DNA from: Actinomadura macrotermitis
GTDB taxonomy: Bacteria > Actinomycetota > Actinomycetes > Streptosporangiales > Streptosporangiaceae
Reading direction: 5' to 3'
DNA: 64,000 bases
Assembly: GCF_009604375.1 (NCBI RefSeq)
Contig: NZ_WEGH01000001.1
Span: forward strand, 1,550,001-1,614,000
In this document: piece after piece, positions 37,315 through 46,014 of the stretch
Numbering within the stretch: position 1 is the stretch's first letter
Layout of the letters: every line of letters begins with the position of its first letter
Made by a program: the position numbers and the translations under genes
Notes under the pieces: generated by a model
Database searches by the model: none
What the model was told of the DNA's origin: nothing
What the model saw: the letters and a program-made list of their open reading frames with translations, nothing else

Positions 37315-38226
37315 TCAGCTCTGGGCTCCGTTGAGGACCGGTTCGGTGATGGCGCCCTGCTCGACGCCCCACTTCTCCAGGATCTTCTTGTAGGTGCCGT
37401 CGGCGATGAGGGACTTGACCGCGCCGAGCACGGCCTCCTTCATCTGGCCGGCGTTCTTGCCGATCGCGTAGCCGTAGGGCGCGGTGTCGTAGGCCTGGCC
37501 GATGATGTCCAGCTTGCCGGTCTTCTTGGCGGCGCCGCCCACGATCGGGGAGTCGGCGGCCATCGCGTCGACCTTGCCCGCGACCAGGTCGTTGTTGACC
37601 TCGGTCTGCTGCTTGCGGACCACCGCGTTGATGGCGGGCTTGCCGGCGTCGGTGCACTTCTTGCTGCGCGCCTTCAGGTCCTCGACCTGGACGGTGCCCT
37701 GCTGCACGCCGATGTTCTTGCCGCAGGCGTCGTCGGGGTTGACGCCCTTGGGGTTGCCCTTCAGCGCCGCCCAGGAGGTGCCGGCCGAGTAGTAGGTGAC
37801 GAAGTCGACGACCTTCTCGCGCTCCTTGTTGTCGGTGAACGAGGAGACGCCGAGCTCGTACTTGCCCGACTGCACGCCCGGGATGATGGTGTCGAAGCCG
37901 GCGTTCTCGAACTGGGTCTTCAGGCCGAGCTTCACCCCGATCGCCTCGGCCAGCTCCACGTCCCAGCCGGTGATCTTGCGGGTGGCCGCGTCCACCGACT
38001 CGTTGGGCGGGTAGGACGCGTCGGTGCCGATGACGATCTTGCCGTCGGACTTGATCGAGTCCGGCACCAGCGCGGTCAGCTTGGCGTCGGCTCCGCCCTG
38101 CGGGGTGACCTTGGCGCCACCGCCGGGACCGGAGGCCTTGTCGTCGCCACAGGCCGTGAGCGCGAGGGCGCCCGTCAGCACGAGAGCGCCAGCCGCGATG
38201 GCGTGACGGCGCAGAGAACCGGTCAT
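37315..38226 (-). CDS. Polar amino acid ABC transporter, substrate-binding lipoprotein
   Basis: 303 residues. An Arg-rich signal and lipobox 'LALTACGDDK' are followed by a SBP_bac_3 domain ('DGKIVIGTDASYPPNE', 'GWDVELAEAIGVKLGL', 'VQSGKYELGVSSFTDNKERE'). It would be anchored to the outer face of the membrane and bind a polar amino acid. GGAGG is 10 nt before ATG 38226 and 7 nt before an in-frame GTG at 38229; the start is ambiguous by one codon. It is the first gene of the operon. Confidence 0.92.
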   Translation of the reverse strand: MTGSLRRHAIAAGALVLTGALALTACGDDKASGPGGGAKVTPQGGADAKLTALVPDSIKSDGKIVIGTDASYPPNESVDAATRKITGWDVELAEAIGVKLGLKTQFENAGFDTIIPGVQSGKYELGVSSFTDNKEREKVVDFVTYYSAGTSWAALKGNPKGVNPDDACGKNIGVQQGTVQVEDLKARSKKCTDAGKPAINAVVRKQQTEVNNDLVAGKVDAMAADSPIVGGAAKKTGKLDIIGQAYDTAPYGYAIGKNAGQMKEAVLGAVKSLIADGTYKKILEKWGVEQGAITEPVLNGAQS

Positions 38227-38229
38227 CAC

Positions 38230-38582
38230 AGGTCCCCCTCCAGATGAGTCGCCGGATCCGGACAGATCCGCGGGTTAAGTGCACATTTTGGCGCACATAT
38301 GGCGTGTTCTGGATTAAGGGTCCGAAACGATCGCACAACAACGCGACCCAGCGAATGATCACCGCCCACCTGGGAATATTACGGTACGCGAGCATCTCCG
38401 CACGAAAAGTCAACAGTGACGGCCGCCACCCGGTTCCGCCCTGGACCCGGCCGGACGATGTGGCACAATCGGACAACGGGTGACCCCCGTACGTCGCGAG
38501 AGATGTCCGCACAGGTGACGGCCACCACACCACCACCGCCTCGGCATCGCCCGGAACTTCTATTTCTCTGACAGGGGTCGCT
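38230..38582. other. 353-bp divergent intergenic region
   Basis: No gene is seen. It must hold the promoters of the ABC operon (minus) and of malic enzyme (plus). It is more A/T-rich than its flanks. Two GCACAT direct repeats (38281-38286, 38293-38298) lie 12 bp apart near the ABC start and could be an activator or repressor site. No firm -35/-10 assignment is possible by eye. Confidence 0.5.
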
Positions 38583-39773
38583 GTGACTGCTGAGTCCGTT
38601 CCCGCCGAACCGTCCTTCCTCGATACCGACCCGGCCTTCCCGCTGCACCGCGGCGGCAAGCTGGAGGTCCGCTCGACCATCCCGGTCCGCAACGCCGACG
38701 ACCTGTCGCTCGCCTACACCCCCGGTGTGGCCCGCGTCTGCACCGCGATCGCCGAGAACCCCGACCTGGCCTACGACTACACCTGGACCTCCAAGGTCGT
38801 CGCGGTCGTCACCGACGGCACCGCCGTGCTCGGCCTCGGCGACATCGGCCCGGCCGCCTCCATGCCGGTCATGGAGGGCAAGTCACTGCTGTTCAAGGAG
38901 TTCGCCGGGGTCGACTCGGTGCCGATCGCGCTCGCCACCACCGACGTGGACGAGATCGTCGACACCGTCATCCGGATCGCGCCGAGCTTCGGCGGCATCA
39001 ACCTCGAGGACATCAGCGCCCCCCGCTGCTTCGAGATCGAGGACCGGCTGCGCGAGGCGCTGGACATCCCGGTCTTCCACGACGACCAGCACGGCACCGC
39101 CATCGTCACCCTGGCCGCCCTGAAGAACGCCGCCCGCCTGGTCGGCAAGCCGCTGTCGGAGCTGCGCGCGGTGGTCGCCGGCGCGGGCGCGTCGGGCATC
39201 GCGGTCTCCACCATGCTGATCGAGGCCGGCATCGGCGACATCGCGCTGTCGGACAGCAAGGGCCTGATCTACGAGGGCCGCGACGGGCTCAACCCGATCA
39301 AGGAGCGGATCGCCAAGATCAGCAACCGCTCCCGGCTGACCGGCTCCACCGAGGAGGCGCTGCGCGGCGCCGACGTGTTCATCGGCCTGTCCGGCAGCAC
39401 CGTCGAGGAGTCCTGCGTCGCCACGATGAGCGAGAACGCCATCGTGTTCGCGCTGTCCAACCCCACCCCCGAGGTGCACCCCGAGGTCGCCCGCAGGCAC
39501 GCCCGCGTCGTGGCCACCGGCCGCAGCGACTTCCCGAACCAGATCAACAACGTGCTCGCCTTCCCCGGGATCTTCCGTGGCGCGATGAACGTGCGCGCCC
39601 ACTCGATCACCGAGGGGATGAAGCTCGCCGCCGCGGACGCGCTGGCCGCGATCGTCGGTGACGACCTCACCGCCGACTACGTGATCCCCGGCCCGTTCGA
39701 CGAGCGCGTCGCCCCCGCGGTCACCACCGCGGTCGCCGAGAAGGCGCGCGAAGAGGGCGTCGCCCGGATCTGA
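38583..39773 (+). CDS. NAD(P)-dependent malic enzyme
   Basis: 396 residues, the short bacterial form. '[22 protein letters not shown]' is the malic N-domain with the catalytic Tyr, followed by '[28 protein letters not shown]' (in part; catalytic Lys), metal-binding '[11 protein letters not shown]' and the NAD motif '[13 protein letters not shown]'. It decarboxylates malate to pyruvate in the cytoplasm. The start is GTG 38583 with CAGGGG about 7 nt upstream. It is transcribed alone and ends at a hairpin. Confidence 0.93.
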   Translation: MTAESVPAEPSFLDTDPAFPLHRGGKLEVRSTIPVRNADDLSLAYTPGVARVCTAIAENPDLAYDYTWTSKVVAVVTDGTAVLGLGDIGPAASMPVMEGKSLLFKEFAGVDSVPIALATTDVDEIVDTVIRIAPSFGGINLEDISAPRCFEIEDRLREALDIPVFHDDQHGTAIVTLAALKNAARLVGKPLSELRAVVAGAGASGIAVSTMLIEAGIGDIALSDSKGLIYEGRDGLNPIKERIAKISNRSRLTGSTEEALRGADVFIGLSGSTVEESCVATMSENAIVFALSNPTPEVHPEVARRHARVVATGRSDFPNQINNVLAFPGIFRGAMNVRAHSITEGMKLAAADALAAIVGDDLTADYVIPGPFDERVAPAVTTAVAEKAREEGVARI

Positions 39774-39803
39774 CCCCCCGGGCGGCAGCGCCCGACACGC
39801 GGA

Positions 39804-39837
39804 CGGCCCGTGACCACCCGACCGGTGGCACGGGCCG
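39804..39837 (+). terminator. Terminator after malic enzyme
   Basis: An inverted repeat (CGGCCCGTG..CCACC / GGTGG..CACGGGCCG) with one bulged base, 30 bp downstream of the stop. Confidence 0.7.
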
Positions 39838-39933
39838 CAGCGTTTCCTACGGACCGTCGGGTCGGCCGTGGAACATGCGCCCGCCGGGCCGTTCGGCGAA
39901 TGATTTAATGGTCACCACGCGCATCGCCCGGAT

Positions 39934-40014
39934 GATATTTCATATCCTGACGAGACTCGCGCTCCCTTCCCCATGGCTTCGAGGTGTAATACTCGACATA
40001 GGGGAATCACACCT
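39934..40014. promoter_or_regulatory. A/T-rich promoter region with two inverted repeats
   Basis: GATAT-TTC-ATATC (39934-39946) and a wider AGGTGT...ACACCT pair (39982-39987 / 40009-40014) flank a TAATAC box, in a conspicuously A/T-rich patch just before the CGNR-like regulator gene. This is consistent with operator control, perhaps autoregulation. Confidence 0.35.
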
Positions 40015-40053
40015 ACGTTTCACACATCAGGTCGACTCCGTCAGGGAGCGCAC

Positions 40054-40608
40054 GTGGACCTCGGCTCTTACGCAGACCTGGCGATCGAGCTCGTCAACAC
40101 GCAGCAGCGCGACGCCGACACCCTCGGTGACCTCGATGGGCTGCGCGAGGTGCTCGCGCCCCATCCGCACATGGTCGGCCGGCTCGCCCACCGCGACCTG
40201 GACGCCATGCGGGGGCTGCGCGCCCAGCTGCGCGAGATCTTCGTCGCCGCCGACGCCGGCGACGAGGAGGGCGCCATCGATCGCCTGAACACCCTGCTGA
40301 TCCAGCACCCCGTCCACCCGCAGGTGTCGGGCCACGACGGCCTCGGCTGGCACCTGCACGTCAACGAGGGCGGCTCGATCCCGGACCGGTTCGCGGCCCG
40401 GGCCGCGATGGGCCTCGCCGTCAAGATCAGCGACCAGGGCCTGGACCGGCTCGGCGTCTGCCGCGCCGACGGCTGCGGCCGGGTCTTCTTCGACGCGACG
40501 GCCGACCGCGCCCGCCGGCACTGCCCGCGGCACCACGCGGACCGGCCGAACGTCGCCGCCCACCGGTCCCCGCGCAACGGCGTGACCGCCGAGGTACCGC
40601 CGGACTAG
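40054..40608 (+). CDS. ABATE/CGNR-type zinc-finger transcriptional regulator, variant finger
   Basis: 184 residues. The N-terminal ABATE-like domain ('YADLAIELVNTQQRDADTLGDL', in part) is followed by a C-terminal finger 'GVCRADGCGRVFFDATADRARRHCPRHH...NVAAHR'. The first Cys pair is C-x4-C. In the second pair the last ligand, normally Cys of the CGNR-type motif, is His, giving a C-C-C-H set. The GTG at 40054 has GGGAG 5 nt upstream. The gene is probably DNA-binding. It is convergent to sodX with a 4-bp overlap. Confidence 0.75.
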   Translation: MDLGSYADLAIELVNTQQRDADTLGDLDGLREVLAPHPHMVGRLAHRDLDAMRGLRAQLREIFVAADAGDEEGAIDRLNTLLIQHPVHPQVSGHDGLGWHLHVNEGGSIPDRFAARAAMGLAVKISDQGLDRLGVCRADGCGRVFFDATADRARRHCPRHHADRPNVAAHRSPRNGVTAEVPPD

Positions 40609-40937
40609 CCGCGCCGCAGCAGGCCCGCCCGCGCGAGCGGGCGGTACCGGGCGACGACCCGCCCGCGCACCAGCCGGTCGGGCACCGCGTCGAAGTCCCA
40701 GCTGTCCTGGCGGCCCGCCGCCCGCTGGTTGTCGCTCTCCAGCCACCAGCCGTCGCCGCTGCGGTGCGCCGCCCGCTTGACGATGAGCCGCCCCGGCTCG
40801 CGCGGGTGCCCGGCGACCACGATGTCCCCGGGCGCGACCCGGCCGCCGGCCAGCACCAGCAGCCAGTCGCCGGGCCGCAGCGCGGGCAGCATCGACTCCC
40901 CGCTGACCTCGACCCGGATGAGCCGCCGCCGCGCCAT
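40605..40937 (-). CDS. sodX: Nickel-type superoxide dismutase maturation protease (SodX, S26 family)
   Basis: 110 residues. Signal-peptidase-like catalytic Ser15 in 'VSGESMLPAL' and Lys54 in 'LIVKRAAHR', with 'GDIVVAGHP' between them. It trims the propeptide of the neighbouring SodN so that His1 can bind nickel. It is divergent from sodN, as expected for this pair. The start at 40937 has GGGGGA 5 nt upstream, and there is no transmembrane segment. Confidence 0.9.
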   Translation of the reverse strand: MARRRLIRVEVSGESMLPALRPGDWLLVLAGGRVAPGDIVVAGHPREPGRLIVKRAAHRSGDGWWLESDNQRAAGRQDSWDFDAVPDRLVRGRVVARYRPLARAGLLRRG

Positions 40938-41096
40938 CTTCGTCCCCCGATCCACGCATGACCGTCCGGCCAGTGGTGATGTTCTCCACACGAGGGGCCT
41001 AAGTCGAATTACCGAGCGCCCTGGCCGGACCGGCCGGTCGCCACAACGGTAATGTCGGTCCCCTGAGCATGATCCGTAACGAGGGAAGGGAATCAG

Positions 41097-41501
41097 GTGC
41101 TCGTCAACCTTCTGCGCCCGAAGACCACCGTCTCCGCGCACTGCGACCTGCCGTGCGGCGTCTACGACCCGGCCCAGGCCCGCATCGAGGCCGAGTCGGT
41201 CAAGGCCATCATCGAGAAGTACCACGCCAACGAGGACCCGGCCTTCCGCGTCCGCGCCATCCAGATCAAGGAGCAGCGCTCCAACCTGGTCAAGGAGCAC
41301 CTGTGGGTGCTGTGGACGGACTACTTCAAGCCGCCGCACTTCGAGAAGTACCCGCAGCTGAACGAGCTGTTCAACCAGGCCACCAAGCTGGCCGGCGCGG
41401 CCGGCACCAAGGGCAGCGTCGACGTCAAGGTCGCCGACGACCTGCTGGCGAAGATCGCCGAGATCGACTCGATCTTCTGGGAGACCAAGAAGGCCGCCTG
41501 A
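41097..41501 (+). CDS. sodN: Nickel superoxide dismutase
   Basis: 134 residues. The nickel hook 'HCDLPCGVY' begins at residue 15. The 14-residue propeptide ending 'TVSA' is removed to expose His15, and Cys16 and Cys20 are the other ligands. The remaining four-helix bundle is of normal length. It destroys superoxide in the cytoplasm as a hexamer. GAGGGAAGGG lies upstream of the GTG start. No convincing Nur box was found in the 159-bp divergent promoter region. Confidence 0.97.
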   Translation: MLVNLLRPKTTVSAHCDLPCGVYDPAQARIEAESVKAIIEKYHANEDPAFRVRAIQIKEQRSNLVKEHLWVLWTDYFKPPHFEKYPQLNELFNQATKLAGAAGTKGSVDVKVADDLLAKIAEIDSIFWETKKAA

Positions 41502-41515
41502 CCTTCTGAGCTGCC

Positions 41516-41552
41516 CGAGGCCCGCCCCCGCCGCGCGCGGGGGCGGGCCTCG
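41516..41552 (+). terminator. Terminator after sodN
   Basis: A perfect 15-bp GC-rich stem (CGAGGCCCGCCCCCG and its complement) with a 7-nt loop, 14 bp after the stop. Confidence 0.85.
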
Positions 41553-41654
41553 TCATGGGTACGGGCCGGTCACCTTGCCGGTTCGGTCTACATCACTGAC
41601 AAACGCGGCAAGACGTGATCTTCTATGGCGCACAAGTCATAGAAAGGGTGATCC

Positions 41655-43073
41655 ATGCCCCCCAGGATCCGTACCTCGTCCCGGCTCGGCACCGCCGCCC
41701 TGACCGCGGGCGCCTGCCTGCTGGCCACGGCGGTGCCGGCGTCGGCCGCGCCGCACGGCTTCACGCCGGGCGCCCCGGGAGCCGGCGACTCCTACTTCCC
41801 CGCCGAGGGCAACGGCGGCTACGACGTCGGGCACTACGACCTGACGCTCGACTACGACCCGGCCGGCAACGCGCTGAAGGCGACCGCCCGCATCAAGGCG
41901 CGCGCGACGCAGAACCTGTCCCGGTTCGACCTGGACCTGAAGCAGCTCACGGTCAAGAGCGTGCTGGTGAACGGGAAGAAGGCCCGGTTCACGCGCAGCG
42001 GCCAGGAGCTGGTCGTCAAGCCCGCCAAGGGGCTGCGCAAGGGCCGCCACTTCGACGTGACGGTCGTCTACGCCGGCACGCCGAAGCCGATCGAGCGGCC
42101 CGACATCGGCAAGTTCGGGTGGATCAAGACGCCCGACGGCGCGTACGTGGTGAGCGAGCCCGACGGCGCGTCCACCTGGTTCCCCTCCAACGACCACCCG
42201 CAGGACAAGGCGACCTACACCTACCGGGTGACGGTCCCCAAGGGCACCCAGGTGCTGTCCAACGGCGAGCCGGGCGGGGAGTCCACCCGCGGCGGCAAGT
42301 CGACGTTCGTGTGGAACGAGCGGACGCCGATGGCCAGCTACCTGGCGATGCTGGCGATCGGCAAGTTCCAGGTGAAGAAGGGCAGGACCGCGAGCGGCGT
42401 GCCCGTCATCACCGCCGTCGCGCCGAACCGCGCGAGCGAGCTGAAGCCCATCCACGAGGGCACCATCAAGGCCATCGACTGGGAGGAGAAGGTCTTCGGC
42501 AAGTACCCGTTCCAGTCGACCGGCGGCATCCGGGTCGGCGTGGACGTGGAGTTCTCGCTGGAGACCCAGAGCCGGCCGATCTACGGGTTCCAGCCGGACC
42601 AGGACGTCATCGTCCACGAGCTGGCCCACCAGTGGTTCGGCGACAGCGTGAGCGTCAAGCGCTGGAAGGACATCTGGCTGAACGAGGGCTTCGCCACCTA
42701 CGCCGAGTGGCTCTACCAGGAGCAGCACGGCGGCCCGACGGCCAAGCAGACGTTCGACAACCTGTACAAGCAGCCCGAGAGCTGGAAGTACTACAAGGAG
42801 CTGTGGACCGCCCGCAAGACGGGCGACCCGGGCGCGAACCAGATGTTCACCCTCACCCCCTACTACCGGGGCGGGATGACGCTGCAGGCGCTGCGCGAGC
42901 GGATCGGCGACAAGGCGTTCTTCGCGCTGCTGAAGGCGTGGACGAAGGCCAACCGCAACGGCAACGTCACGACGGCGCAGTTCGTGGCGCTGGCCGAGCG
43001 GATCTCGCACAAGCAGCTGGACGGCCTGTTCAACGCGTGGCTGTACACGCAGACCAAGCCGACCACCTGGTAG
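41655..43073 (+). CDS. Secreted M1 family metallopeptidase
   Basis: 472 residues. Signal peptide: basic start, hydrophobic 'GTAALTAGACLLATAVPA', site 'ASA-AP'. Zinc motif H321-E322-L-A-H325 with the third ligand E344 in 'NEGFATYAEW' (HExxH-x18-E). The exopeptidase GAMEN motif is replaced by a 'VEFSLETQS' segment. This is a short M1 form ending soon after the catalytic domain, so it is probably an extracellular aminopeptidase. It is transcribed alone. Confidence 0.9.
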   Translation: MPPRIRTSSRLGTAALTAGACLLATAVPASAAPHGFTPGAPGAGDSYFPAEGNGGYDVGHYDLTLDYDPAGNALKATARIKARATQNLSRFDLDLKQLTVKSVLVNGKKARFTRSGQELVVKPAKGLRKGRHFDVTVVYAGTPKPIERPDIGKFGWIKTPDGAYVVSEPDGASTWFPSNDHPQDKATYTYRVTVPKGTQVLSNGEPGGESTRGGKSTFVWNERTPMASYLAMLAIGKFQVKKGRTASGVPVITAVAPNRASELKPIHEGTIKAIDWEEKVFGKYPFQSTGGIRVGVDVEFSLETQSRPIYGFQPDQDVIVHELAHQWFGDSVSVKRWKDIWLNEGFATYAEWLYQEQHGGPTAKQTFDNLYKQPESWKYYKELWTARKTGDPGANQMFTLTPYYRGGMTLQALRERIGDKAFFALLKAWTKANRNGNVTTAQFVALAERISHKQLDGLFNAWLYTQTKPTTW

Positions 43074-43116
43074 CCGGCTGAGCGCGCCGCCGGGGGCGGC
43101 GGGTAGCCTGAGCTGC

Positions 43117-43608
43117 ATGATCAGGTTTGCTGCCCCCGGCGACGTGCCCGCCATCCTGCGCCTCGTGCGCGACCTCGCCGAGTACGAGCGCGCCCTGCAC
43201 GAGGTGCGGGCCACCGAGGAGGACCTGCGCGCCGCGCTGTTCGGCCCCGAGCCGAAGGTGTTCGCCAACGTCGTGGAGCACGACGGCGAGGTGGTGGGGT
43301 TCGCGCTGTGGTTCCTGACCTTCTCGACCTGGCTCGGCCGGCACGGCATCTACCTGGAGGACCTGTACGTCGACCCGGCGATGCGCGGGAAGGGGTACGG
43401 CAAGGCGCTGCTGGCGGAGCTGGCGCGGATCGCCGACGAGCGCGGCTACGGGCGCGTGGAGTGGTCGGTCCTCGACTGGAACACCCCCTCGATCGAGTTC
43501 TACCGGGCGGCCGGGGCGCGGCCGCAGGACGAGTGGACCGTCTACCGGCTGACCGGGGACGCGATCCCCGCGCTCGCCCGGGAGCGGTCGGCGGAACTGC
43601 CGGGGTGA
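43117..43608 (+). CDS. GNAT family N-acetyltransferase
   Basis: 163 residues. 'IRFAAPGDVPAILRLVRDLAEYER' at the start and the acetyl-CoA loop 'VDPAMRGKGYGKALLAELARIA' (Q/RxxGxG/A) place it close to the diamine (SSAT-type) acetyltransferases, with 'EWSVLDWNTPSIEFYRAAGA' typical of that group. The substrate is unproven. Confidence 0.88.
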   Translation: MIRFAAPGDVPAILRLVRDLAEYERALHEVRATEEDLRAALFGPEPKVFANVVEHDGEVVGFALWFLTFSTWLGRHGIYLEDLYVDPAMRGKGYGKALLAELARIADERGYGRVEWSVLDWNTPSIEFYRAAGARPQDEWTVYRLTGDAIPALARERSAELPG

Positions 43609-43756
43609 GTGATGTTTTTCTCCCGTGATGCCGGTTTGCGGCGCGTTCGAACACGTCGGCGCGGACATTGGTGGGAAAGCCACGCGCGGCGAATGACCGA
43701 TCCGCGGCCCGCAGGCGGTACTTTCGAAGCAGCGGGACCATCCCACGAGGAGTGAC

Positions 43757-44185
43757 GTGACCGAGGAAACCGCTGCAATGGCGGCCAGTACGAAGTTGTC
43801 CGTGCGCGATGTGGTGACCGTGAAGCTGCCGGCGGCCGGCGCGTACCTTTCGGTGCTGCGCACGGCGACCGCCGGTCTCGCCGCGCGGCTCGACTTCACG
43901 CTGGACGAGATCGAGGACCTGCGCATCGCCATCGACGAGGCGTGCGCGATGCTGCTTCCGCAGGCGGTCCCCGGAACCGATCTGACCTGCCAGTTCGAGC
44001 TGACCGGCGATGCGATGAGCATCTCGGTGTCGGTGCTGACGGTGGACGGGCAGGAGCCCAGCCGCGACACCTTCGCCTGGACGGTGCTGTCGTCGCTGGC
44101 CGGCGAGGTGGACGCGCAGGCCGGCGCGGACGACCGGGTGACCGTGACGCTGCAGAAGCGCCGCGGTGCGGCGGGGGCCCCGTGA
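43757..44185 (+). CDS. Anti-sigma factor (RsbW-like ATPase domain)
   Basis: 142 residues. HATPase_c_2 layout: 'TLDEIEDLRIAIDEACAMLL' is the N-box helix, with short C-terminal strands. It should bind and inhibit the SigF/SigB-type sigma encoded next, with which it overlaps by 4 bp (GTGA). Family proteins phosphorylate an antagonist protein under control of environmental phosphatases; no such antagonist gene is adjacent. The start is GTG with GAGGAG upstream. Confidence 0.87.
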   Translation: MTEETAAMAASTKLSVRDVVTVKLPAAGAYLSVLRTATAGLAARLDFTLDEIEDLRIAIDEACAMLLPQAVPGTDLTCQFELTGDAMSISVSVLTVDGQEPSRDTFAWTVLSSLAGEVDAQAGADDRVTVTLQKRRGAAGAP

Positions 44186-45003
44186 CGGAGAAGACGACGG
44201 TGGCGGGCGAGAGCACCGCGGTAGAGCGCTCCGACACGAGCGCGGTCCCCGACCGCGCCCGGGCCCGGGCCCTGTTCGTACGGCTCGCCGAACTGCCCGA
44301 GGGCGACCCCGAGCGCCAGCGCATCCGCGATCAGCTGGTCGAGCTGCACCTGCCGCTGGTGGAGTACCTGGCCCGGCGGTTCCGCAACCGCGGCGAGTGG
44401 CTGGACGACCTGATCCAGGTCGCCACGATCGGGCTGATCAAGTCGATCGACCGGTTCGACCTGGAGCGCGGGGTGGAGTTCTCCACCTACGCGACCCCGA
44501 CGATCGTCGGCGAGATCAAGCGGCACTTCCGCGACAAGGGCTGGGCGGTGCGGGTGCCGCGCCGGCTGCAGGAGCTGAAGCTGTCGCTGACCAAGGCGAT
44601 CAGCGAGCTGGCGCAGCGCGAGGGCCGGGCGCCCACGGTCAGCGAGCTGGCGGCGCACCTGCAGATGAGCGAGGAGGAGGTGCTGGAGGGACTGGAGTCG
44701 GCCAACGCCTACTCCACGGTGTCCCTGGACGCGCCCGACTCCGGCGACGAGGACGCGCCGGCGGTCGCCGACTCGCTCGGCATGATCGACGAGTCGCTGG
44801 AGGGCGTGGAGTACCGCGAGTCCCTCAAGCCGCTGCTGGAGAAGCTGCCCGCACGGGAGAAGAAGATCCTGCTGCTGCGCTTCTTCGGCAACATGACGCA
44901 GTCGCAGATCGCGGCGGAGCTCGGCATCTCGCAGATGCACGTGTCGCGCCTGCTGGCGCGCACGCTGGCACAGCTGCGCGACGGCCTGACCGCCGACGAG
45001 TAA
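44182..45003 (+). CDS. SigB/SigF/SigG family RNA polymerase sigma factor
   Basis: 273 residues. Region 2 is 'VEYLARRFRNRGEWLDDLIQVATIGLIKSIDRFD' (in parts), followed by 'FSTYATPTIVGEIKRHFRDKGWAVRVPRRLQEL', region 3 'LQMSEEEVLEGLESANAYSTVSLD' and region 4 'LPAREKKILLLRFFGNMTQSQIAAELGISQMHVSRLL'. It directs stress or developmental transcription once released from the upstream anti-sigma. The start is GTG 44182. Confidence 0.95.
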   Translation: MTEKTTVAGESTAVERSDTSAVPDRARARALFVRLAELPEGDPERQRIRDQLVELHLPLVEYLARRFRNRGEWLDDLIQVATIGLIKSIDRFDLERGVEFSTYATPTIVGEIKRHFRDKGWAVRVPRRLQELKLSLTKAISELAQREGRAPTVSELAAHLQMSEEEVLEGLESANAYSTVSLDAPDSGDEDAPAVADSLGMIDESLEGVEYRESLKPLLEKLPAREKKILLLRFFGNMTQSQIAAELGISQMHVSRLLARTLAQLRDGLTADE

Positions 45004-45020
45004 CAGCCCGCAGAACGAAG

Positions 45021-45053
45021 AACGGGGCCCCGCGCACACACGCGGGGCCCGTT
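45021..45053 (+). terminator. Terminator after the sigma factor
   Basis: A near-perfect 13-14-bp stem (AACGGGGCCCCGCG / CGCGGGGCCCGTT, one bulge) with loop CACACA, 17 bp after the stop. Confidence 0.8.
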
Positions 45054-45066
45054 CGCCGTTCGAAGG

Positions 45067-45475
45067 TCCGTCCCGAGGAGCCGCAGCCCCAAGCCGCCCG
45101 GCGCGGCCTCGGCCTCCCAGAGGGACGCCGCCGCGCAGGAAAAGGCCCGGCCTCACAGAGAGAAGCCGCCTCGCAAGGGCCCGACCTCAGAGAAGAGGCA
45201 GCTTGGAAGGGCACGCCTTCAGGGGCGCGGCCTCAGGAGGCGCGGCCTAGGAGAGCGTAGTCGCAGAGAGAACGCTGTTTCAAAGAGGGCGCGGCCTCAG
45301 AGGAGAGGCCTCAGAGGAGAGGCAGCTTGGAAGGGCGCGCCCTCAGAGGGGCGCTGCCTAGGAGAGCGCGGCCGCAGAAAGAACGCCGTTTCAAAGGGGG
45401 CGCTGCTTCAAAGGGGGCGCGGCCTCAGAGAGGGCGCGGGCTCAGAGAGGGCGCGGCCTCTGAAGATCCGCCGTC
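45067..45475. repeat. Degenerate intergenic repeat array
   Basis: The roughly 410 bp between the sigma factor and the next gene consist of variants of a short unit, GGGCGCGGCCTCAGAGA. At least six copies are recognisable (near 45100, 45224, 45240, 45289, 45415, 45433 and 45450). A larger duplication is superimposed: the segment starting GAGGCAGCTTGGAAGGG at 45195 recurs at 45319 (period 124 bp), followed in both copies by CCTAGGAGAGCG and by a CAGARAGAACGCYGTTTCAAAG element. No plausible protein is encoded in any frame. Confidence 0.75.
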
Positions 45476-45934
45476 TCAGGAGTCGTGGCGCTGGGGGCCG
45501 CCGGCCGGTGAGTCCGCGGCCTCGTCCTCGCCCCCGGATTCGGCCTCGTCCGCGTCGTGCTCCTGGACGAGCCAGGCGGTGCTCGGGGGGCTGAGCGTCA
45601 GCACCAGGGTGGCGATCGCCACGATGCCGAGCGGGATCGCGATGAGAGGCTGGTCACTTTGCCAGAGGGACCAGGCGACCGGCAGCGCGAACAGCTGGGT
45701 GAGCACCGTGGGGGCGCGGCTGCCCTGGGCGCCGGCCAGCAGGCCGCGGGCGCAGAACAGCATGGCGATGCCGCCGGCGAGGGCCAGCACGGTGACGCCG
45801 ATGGCGCTGGCTGGGTCGACGGCCGATCCGATGGCCGTCTCCACGCCGACGAAGACGCCGAATCCGACGGCGGCGAGGCCCTCCGCGCCCTCGAGGGCGG
45901 CGGCGGCGTAGACGGTGGCAGGACGCTTCGACAC
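45476..45934 (-). CDS. Membrane protein of unknown function
   Basis: 152 residues with about four hydrophobic helices ('AAALEGAEGLAAVGFGVFVGV', 'IGVTVLALAGGIAMLFCARGLL', 'TVLTQLFALPVAWSL', 'LIAIPLGIVAIATLVLTL') and an acidic hydrophilic tail ('EHDADEAESGGEDEA'). The layout is common among actinobacterial small integral membrane proteins. GTG start. It is divergent from the lipid kinase gene, 80 bp away. Confidence 0.7.
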   Translation of the reverse strand: MSKRPATVYAAAALEGAEGLAAVGFGVFVGVETAIGSAVDPASAIGVTVLALAGGIAMLFCARGLLAGAQGSRAPTVLTQLFALPVAWSLWQSDQPLIAIPLGIVAIATLVLTLSPPSTAWLVQEHDADEAESGGEDEAADSPAGGPQRHDS

Positions 45935-46014
45935 AACCCGAAACCCTACTCGCCTGTCCGGGTGCGGCCCCCACCGGAACCGGGGCAGGGCCGACCGGTC
46001 GGTACCCTGACGCC

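Noticed and set aside
40938..41096. Nur box between sodX and sodN
   Set aside because: No tTGCaa-type paired motif could be found in the divergent region.
45067..45475. CRISPR array
   Set aside because: The repeats are degenerate and contiguous, without uniform spacers, and no cas genes are nearby.
45327..45911. 194-aa plus-strand frame starting in the repeat array
   Set aside because: It runs through degenerate repeats and then antisense to a membrane-protein gene; no motif or ribosome site.
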